Of a DNA stretch of 44,344 nucleotides, positions 40,746 through 44,344 are shown piece after piece. The position numbers were made by a program, and so were the translations under genes. Each line of letters begins with the position of its first letter. Position 1 is the first letter of the stretch. The DNA is from Bacteroidales bacterium UBA2714 (lineage in GTDB: Bacteria > Bacteroidota > Bacteroidia > Bacteroidales > P3), in contig DEKU01000011.1 in NCBI GenBank assembly GCA_002354035.1, positions 1-44,344 of the forward strand. Reading direction: 5' to 3'. Under the pieces are notes generated by a model that saw nothing but the letters and a program-made list of their open reading frames with translations, searched no databases and was not told the DNA's origin.

Positions 40746-41225
40746 TTATCGTCTTGATTGTTTCTTGCGGTTGTCGGGTTTGGCGTTTGGATCTTGCTGA
40801 AAGCGACGGTGTTTGCGGTCGGCTTTGAGGCGAGAGCGGAATTCGGTGAGTTGCTCGTCGGTCAGCACGCGGTCGATCTGCTGGCGGACGCGGTACATGG
40901 TTTTGGCCATCTGGGCCTGGAGCTGGCTTTCGCGGTCGATGAGGGGGAAGAGCTTTTCGGACTGGTCGCCGGGTTGGTCCATAAGTGAGCGGATTTTCTG
41001 GCGGACGGTGTTGAGTTCTTTCTCGAGTTTGTCTGTTTCTTGTTGGCAGTCGTTGGTGATGGCCTCAAGGCGTTTTTTCTGTACTGCGGAGAGGTTGCTG
41101 ACCATTTGCTCCACTTTTGGGGGCTGTGGCCGATGGTGACGTTTGTGGGGTCCGCCTTCGGGCGGCTGGGCCGTGAGGGTGAAGGCCATGAGGGTGGTGA
41201 TGAGGATGAGTGCAAGGTGTTTCAT
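40746..41225 (-). CDS. Spy/CpxP-like periplasmic protein
   Basis: A 159-residue exported protein with signal peptide MKHLALILITTLMAFTLTAQ, then a His/Pro-rich stretch (GGPHKRHHRPQPP). Predicted long helices follow: VEQMVSNLSAVQKKRLEAI, TDKLEKELNTVRQKIRSL and RQQIDRVLTDEQLTEFRSRL. The last contains the LTxxQ-type motif (LTDEQ) of Spy/CpxP and related metal-sensing proteins. The C-terminal end is Arg/Lys/Gln-rich. Such proteins act as periplasmic chaperones or stress sensors that control a sigma factor or two-component system. Here it is the last gene after an ECF sigma factor and a probable anti-sigma factor, 29 bp after the latter. Confidence 0.85.
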   Translation of the reverse strand: MKHLALILITTLMAFTLTAQPPEGGPHKRHHRPQPPKVEQMVSNLSAVQKKRLEAITNDCQQETDKLEKELNTVRQKIRSLMDQPGDQSEKLFPLIDRESQLQAQMAKTMYRVRQQIDRVLTDEQLTEFRSRLKADRKHRRFQQDPNAKPDNRKKQSRR

Positions 41226-41254
41226 AGTATGTGATTATTGATGGTTTAAAGGTT

Positions 41255-41593
41255 TTAGAGGTATTCGAGTGCAACGGATTGGTGGAGGTTGGGATAGGTT
41301 TCGTAGTCGAGGTTGTAGTCGTAGACGGAGGCGATGACGTTGCTGATTTGGGCTTCGTTGTAGTTGTGGGTGAAGAGGAGAGTGATGTTGATGGCCACGG
41401 CGATGATGGCGCATGCGGCCACGGCAGTGGACCATCGTTGCAGCCTTTGGCGGCGGAGGGCATGGGGTGAGAGCAGGGGCATGGAGCTTATGCGGGCCAT
41501 GACGGCGTCTGTGACGTCGATAGGCTCGGTGTAGCTCAGGTTGCGGAGCTGCTGCATGAGTGGGTCGTCGGTGTTATGTGTCGGTTGGTTCAC
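41255..41593 (-). CDS. Probable anti-sigma factor, single membrane span
   Basis: A 112-residue protein with a soluble N-terminal part of about 50 residues (PLMQQLRNLSYTEPIDVTDA, VMARISSMPLLS). One membrane helix follows (WSTAVAACAIIAVAINITLLF, about 59-79), then a short periplasmic tail (about 30 residues) with NYNEAQISNVIASVYDYN. The layout of cytoplasmic domain, one helix and periplasmic tail fits an anti-sigma factor. It is encoded 48 bp after the ECF sigma factor gene and just before the Spy-like gene. No ZAS zinc motif is seen, so this call rests on topology and position. Confidence 0.65.
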   Translation of the reverse strand: MNQPTHNTDDPLMQQLRNLSYTEPIDVTDAVMARISSMPLLSPHALRRQRLQRWSTAVAACAIIAVAINITLLFTHNYNEAQISNVIASVYDYNLDYETYPNLHQSVALEYL

Positions 41594-41641
41594 GGATTGT
41601 GTTTGTATGTTGTGTTTGTTGTGTGCTTTTGAGGGTGGGTG

Positions 41642-42175
41642 TTAGGGGTTGAGCTTCTTTTTGAGGTTTTTGCGTGCCCGGAAGATGAGTGATTCGACTT
41701 TGGCGGTGGAGCATTGCATGACTTCGGCGATGTCGTTGTAGGAGAAGTTGCTGTAGGTGTAGAGGACGAGGGCAGTGCGTTGTTCGGGGTTGAGGGTGCC
41801 GAGGGCTTTGCGCAGTTGCTGCATTTGTTCGTTGCGGATGATGGATTGCTCGACGTTGGGTTCGTCAGCGGGACGGTCGGGCATGGTGTATTCGTCGGTG
41901 GGGACGATGTGTCGTTTGAGGTGTTTGAGTTCTTTGCAGACTACGTTGACGGTTATGCGGTAGATGAAAGTGCTCAGTTTCGACTTGAACTGGAATCGTG
42001 GGAGGGCTTGGTAGAGCTCGACGAAGACTTGCTGGGTCATTTCGGGGATGTCGAGTTTGAGGCCTCCCATTTTGAAGCAGAGGTTGGCCACAATGGTCTG
42101 GTAGGCTTTGACTATCTCGGCGTAGCGGTTGACGTTGCCCGACAGTATGTCGCGGATTACCTCTTCTTCGTCCAT
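41642..42175 (-). CDS. ECF-type RNA polymerase sigma factor
   Basis: A 177-residue sigma-70 family protein of the extracytoplasmic-function group. Region 2 reads DIPEMTQQVFVELYQALPRFQFKSKLSTFIYRITVNVVCKEL, with the -10-binding helix and the F-x-x-W/Y-like core. Region 4 reads LNPEQRTALVLYTYSNFSYNDIAEVMQ, then CSTAKVESLIFRARKNLKKKL, the -35-binding HTH. A short linker separates them. It should direct transcription of an envelope-stress regulon, probably including its own operon with the anti-sigma factor and Spy-like gene downstream. The upstream 168 bp to the S4 gene have no clear -7 box, so autoregulation through an ECF promoter is possible. Confidence 0.93.
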   Translation of the reverse strand: MDEEEVIRDILSGNVNRYAEIVKAYQTIVANLCFKMGGLKLDIPEMTQQVFVELYQALPRFQFKSKLSTFIYRITVNVVCKELKHLKRHIVPTDEYTMPDRPADEPNVEQSIIRNEQMQQLRKALGTLNPEQRTALVLYTYSNFSYNDIAEVMQCSTAKVESLIFRARKNLKKKLNP

Positions 42176-42343
42176 GGTCGAATCTGTTATTATGTATTTG
42201 TTATTACGGATTTATTGCAGTGGGGTGCGAATTTTTTATAATGGGCTGTTTCCCGGTGGTTTGGAGTGGGGGTGGAGTGTGTTTGGCGAGGGGGATGGCT
42301 GCTGGTGGGCAGATGCCAGTGAGGTTTGATAGAGGTGTGAGGG

Positions 42344-42721
42344 TTATTTGTATTTGAATTCTTCTATGTCGCGGCGTTCGCGTTTGGTGGGGCGGCCTGC
42401 GCCGCGGTCGCGCTTTTCGAAGGCGTACTGGCGGATGAGTTGTATGCGTTCGTACTCTTCCTGTGGCGTGAGGTCGGTCATGAAGTTTTCGACGAGTTTG
42501 GCGCCGACGCGGTTGGCCAGGGGCTGGCGCACTTGGATGACGCGGTGGAGCTGCTCGATGGATATTTCGTAGGTTTCGCCGGCTTTGATTTCGTGAGAGG
42601 GTTTGACGGGTTGTCCGCCGAGGCGGACGTGGCCGCAGCGGCAGGCATCGGTGGCCAGGCTGCGCGTCTTGTAGAGACGCACAGCCCAGAGGTATTTGTC
42701 GATGCGTATGGGTTCGTCCAT
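42344..42721 (-). CDS. S4-domain RNA-binding protein (Hsp15/HslR-like)
   Basis: A 125-residue protein with an N-terminal S4 RNA-binding domain: RIDKYLWAVRLYKTRSLATDAC, GHVRLGGQPVKPSHEIKAGETY. A basic C-terminal part follows (EKRDRGAGRPTKRERRDIEEFKYK). This is the layout of the heat-shock protein Hsp15 (HslR), which binds stalled 50S subunits carrying peptidyl-tRNA. It starts 3 bp after the stop of the TonB-like gene and is therefore probably cotranscribed with exbB, exbD and the TonB-like gene. Confidence 0.9.
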   Translation of the reverse strand: MDEPIRIDKYLWAVRLYKTRSLATDACRCGHVRLGGQPVKPSHEIKAGETYEISIEQLHRVIQVRQPLANRVGAKLVENFMTDLTPQEEYERIQLIRQYAFEKRDRGAGRPTKRERRDIEEFKYK

Positions 42722-42724
42722 GGG

Positions 42725-43513
42725 TCAGTTGTTGCGGAATACGTAGGTGATGGTGCCGGTCTGGACTTCGGGGGCGTCGTCCTTGGGGCTGAATTTGGCT
42801 TTCATGGCGGCGGATTTGGCCTGGCGCACAAGGCCAGCATCGGTGAGGGTGGAGCCTTTTTCGGGAGCGGAGGTCTGTGTGACGTTGCCGGCGCGGTCGA
42901 CCCATATTTTCACCACTACTTTGCCTTCTTTGTTGGTGGAGGTTTGGGGTGAGGGGAGTGCGCGTGCGCTGCGTCCTGCAAGGCTGAAACCGGCTCCGCC
43001 GTGGCCGGGAGTGCCGTCGTAGCGGTTGGAGTTGGGGTCACCACCTTCTTTGCCCATGTTGCCTTTGCCGTAGGTGTTGCCCTCGCTGCCGCTGTTGGAG
43101 TTCTTGTTTTTGTTGCCGCGGTTGCCGTTGAAGAGTGCGTTTTTGTTGATTTCTGGCTCTTTTGGGGGCTCGGGTTTGGTGGTGGTGGGAGTGGGGTTGT
43201 CGGTCTTGGCGGTGGAGGGTTTGGGCGATGAGTAGATGGGAGCGGAGGCTTCGGTGCTTTGGGTGGAGACTTGCTCGGTGGCGGCGCGGGGACGGGGTGC
43301 GCTGCTGGCTTCGGAGGCTTCGGGCATGGGGTTGTTGCCGTAGCCGAAGTCGCTGTTGCCGAGGTTCACCTCGACACCCTCTTCAGGGATGGGAGGGTCG
43401 GGCGGATCGTAGCCGAAGGAGAGGCACACGATGACCGCCAGGGCCATGCAGAGGAAGGTGATGGCACCGGATATGAGTTTGTTTTTTTTGTCGTTGTCCG
43501 TTGAGTTTGTCAT
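42725..43513 (-). CDS. TonB-like energy transducer
   Basis: A 262-residue protein. A membrane helix near the N terminus (LISGAITFLCMALAVIVCLSF, about 13-33) precedes a long Pro/Lys/Asn/Gly-rich periplasmic linker (repeated PEASEAS, KPEPPKEPEI, NRGNKNKNSN). The C-terminal domain has KVVVKIWVDRAGNVTQTSAPEKGS and AMKAKFSPKDDAPEVQTGTITYVFRN. This matches the TonB C-terminal fold that contacts outer-membrane transporters. It should work with ExbB and ExbD, encoded just upstream, to transmit proton-motive force. The organisation exbB-exbD-tonB is the normal Bacteroidetes set. The gap to exbD is 35 bp. Confidence 0.88.
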   Translation of the reverse strand: MTNSTDNDKKNKLISGAITFLCMALAVIVCLSFGYDPPDPPIPEEGVEVNLGNSDFGYGNNPMPEASEASSAPRPRAATEQVSTQSTEASAPIYSSPKPSTAKTDNPTPTTTKPEPPKEPEINKNALFNGNRGNKNKNSNSGSEGNTYGKGNMGKEGGDPNSNRYDGTPGHGGAGFSLAGRSARALPSPQTSTNKEGKVVVKIWVDRAGNVTQTSAPEKGSTLTDAGLVRQAKSAAMKAKFSPKDDAPEVQTGTITYVFRNN

Positions 43514-43548
43514 ATTGTGGGGACGATTGGTTTATGGAGTGGGGGTTG

Positions 43549-43962
43549 TTATTGTTTGGGTGAGGTGGCGAGGATGACTTTGTGTTTGGAGCCAGTCTGT
43601 TCGTTGATGGCGTTGACGGCGTCGATGACGTTGACGACGTACTGGACGGGGACGGTTTTGTCGGAGCGGAGCACTACGCATGCATCGGTGACTCCGGCTT
43701 CGATACCGGAGGCGATGAGTGGCTGGAGGCCATCGATGTCGGTTGGGGTGTTGCCTACTTGGAAGTTGTGGTTCTCGTCGATGTATACGGTGACGTTCTG
43801 CTTGGCCATGGTCTTGCTGCCGCTTTCGGGCAGGAGGAGCTTGACGGCGTTGGGGCTGATGAGGGTGGAGGTCATCATGAAGAAGACCAGCAGCAGGAAC
43901 ACCAGGTCGGACATGGTGGAGTTGTTGTTCTCGATGGTGAGTTTATTTCTTGTCTCAATCAT
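43549..43962 (-). CDS. exbD: ExbD/TolR-family proton-channel subunit
   Basis: A 137-residue inner-membrane protein. It starts MIETRNKLTIENNNSTMSDLVFLLLVFFMMTSTL, with the functionally essential Asp (D20-type position, here in MSDLVFLLLVFF) at the head of its one membrane helix. A periplasmic domain follows (VKLLLPESGSKTMAKQNVTV, YIDENHNFQVGNTP). It forms with ExbB the proton channel that energises TonB. The stop of exbB lies 28 bp upstream and the TonB gene begins 35 bp downstream, so they are one unit. Confidence 0.93.
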   Translation of the reverse strand: MIETRNKLTIENNNSTMSDLVFLLLVFFMMTSTLISPNAVKLLLPESGSKTMAKQNVTVYIDENHNFQVGNTPTDIDGLQPLIASGIEAGVTDACVVLRSDKTVPVQYVVNVIDAVNAINEQTGSKHKVILATSPKQ

Positions 43963-43990
43963 AACGGCTGCTGTTTAAAGGGGTGTGTGA

Positions 43991-44344
43991 TTAGGCGGGT
44001 TCGTGGAGGAGGTCCATGAATTCGGTGGCGCGGACTTCGATGTCGAGTACCACTTTGTTGATGCGGGTGACGAGGACGTTGTAGAGGAAGTAGCAGATGA
44101 TGCCGACGATGAGGCCGCCGATGGTGGTGACCATGGCTTCGTACATGCCTGTGGCGAGGACGGAGATGTCGATGTTGTTGCCGGCGAAAGCCATGTCCTG
44201 GAAGCAGGTGACCATGCCGGTGACGGTGCCGAGGAAGCCGATCATGGGGCCGAGGGAGGCGACGGTGGCGACGAGGGAGACACGTTTTTCGAGGCGTGCC
44301 ACTTCGAGTTTGCCTTCGTTCTCGATGGCGGCTTGGATGTCGGA
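43991..44344 (-). CDS. exbB: ExbB/MotA/TolQ-family proton-channel subunit, 5' part cut by window edge
   Basis: The last 117 residues of an ExbB-type protein; the frame runs on beyond the window's right end. The visible part begins SDIQAAIENEGKLEVARLEK and contains two membrane helices. These are SLVATVASLGPMIGFLGTVTGM, with the conserved Thr/Gly-rich MotA_ExbB pattern, and MYEAMVTTIGGLIVGIICYFLYN. The C terminus ends FMDLLHEPA. The GTG at 44302 is not the real start, since the frame stays open upstream. It should pair with ExbD, encoded 28 bp downstream, to form the proton channel for the TonB-like protein. Confidence 0.92.
   Translation of the reverse strand, partial: SDIQAAIENEGKLEVARLEKRVSLVATVASLGPMIGFLGTVTGMVTCFQDMAFAGNNIDISVLATGMYEAMVTTIGGLIVGIICYFLYNVLVTRINKVVLDIEVRATEFMDLLHEPA

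Overview
The window looks like chromosomal DNA of an anaerobic Bacteroidales bacterium. Evidence: several promoters carry the Bacteroidetes -7 box TAnnTTTG, and there are no obvious Shine-Dalgarno sites. Many genes belong to families restricted to or typical of Bacteroidetes (DUF4421, DUF6029, DUF6427, Omp28, WG repeats, PepSY-like). Two secreted proteases end in type IX secretion (T9SS) sorting domains, and there is a two-subunit 2-oxoacid:ferredoxin oxidoreductase. I cannot name a genus. No rRNA, tRNA, CRISPR array, transposase or phage gene is visible.

Layout. 1-2959: partial lipoprotein and cupin gene on minus, then MscS-type channel and DUF4105 membrane protein on plus. 2990-7687: a DUF4421 outer-membrane protein on minus, then on plus a transglutaminase-fold protein, a paralogue that has lost its catalytic triad, and an unlisted 28-residue membrane peptide joined to it by an ATGA overlap. 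8002-13948 (plus): MFS transporter, WG-repeat protein, dihydroorotase, PepSY-like protein, ATP-grasp protein. 14106-29766 (all minus): gcvT, M6 protease, MATE transporter, Omp28 lipoprotein, DUF6029 barrel, TlpA thioredoxin, polyprenyl synthase, thioesterase, dapA, DUF6913-like protein, rnhB, DUF6427 membrane protein, S8 protease. 29777-30583 is gene-free. 30584-36272 (plus): korA, korB, valS.

36273-39062 is the accessory part. Four 18-bp repeats spaced exactly 33 bp apart precede an AAA ATPase/PD-(D/E)XK protein of the DUF4143 type. A scrambled Sel1-exonuclease gene with a mutated active site follows, then a HipB-like regulator with a palindromic operator and a HipA fragment of only 35 codons. 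It reads as a decayed insertion of foreign genes. 39059-40488 holds a YD-repeat secreted protein and an O6-methylguanine-DNA methyltransferase. 40746-44344 (minus): partial ExbB, ExbD, TonB-like protein, S4 RNA-binding protein, then ECF sigma factor, probable anti-sigma factor and Spy/CpxP-like protein.

Functionally the window mixes housekeeping (dihydroorotase, DapA, ValS, Kor, GcvT, RnhB) with envelope biology. The TlpA-DUF6029-Omp28 neighbourhood, with CxxC motifs in TlpA and Omp28, may be an exported thiol-redox module. The best candidates for something undescribed are the 33-bp-spaced repeat array at the DUF4143 ATPase promoter, the ATGA-coupled micro-membrane protein, and the dead transglutaminase paralogue.
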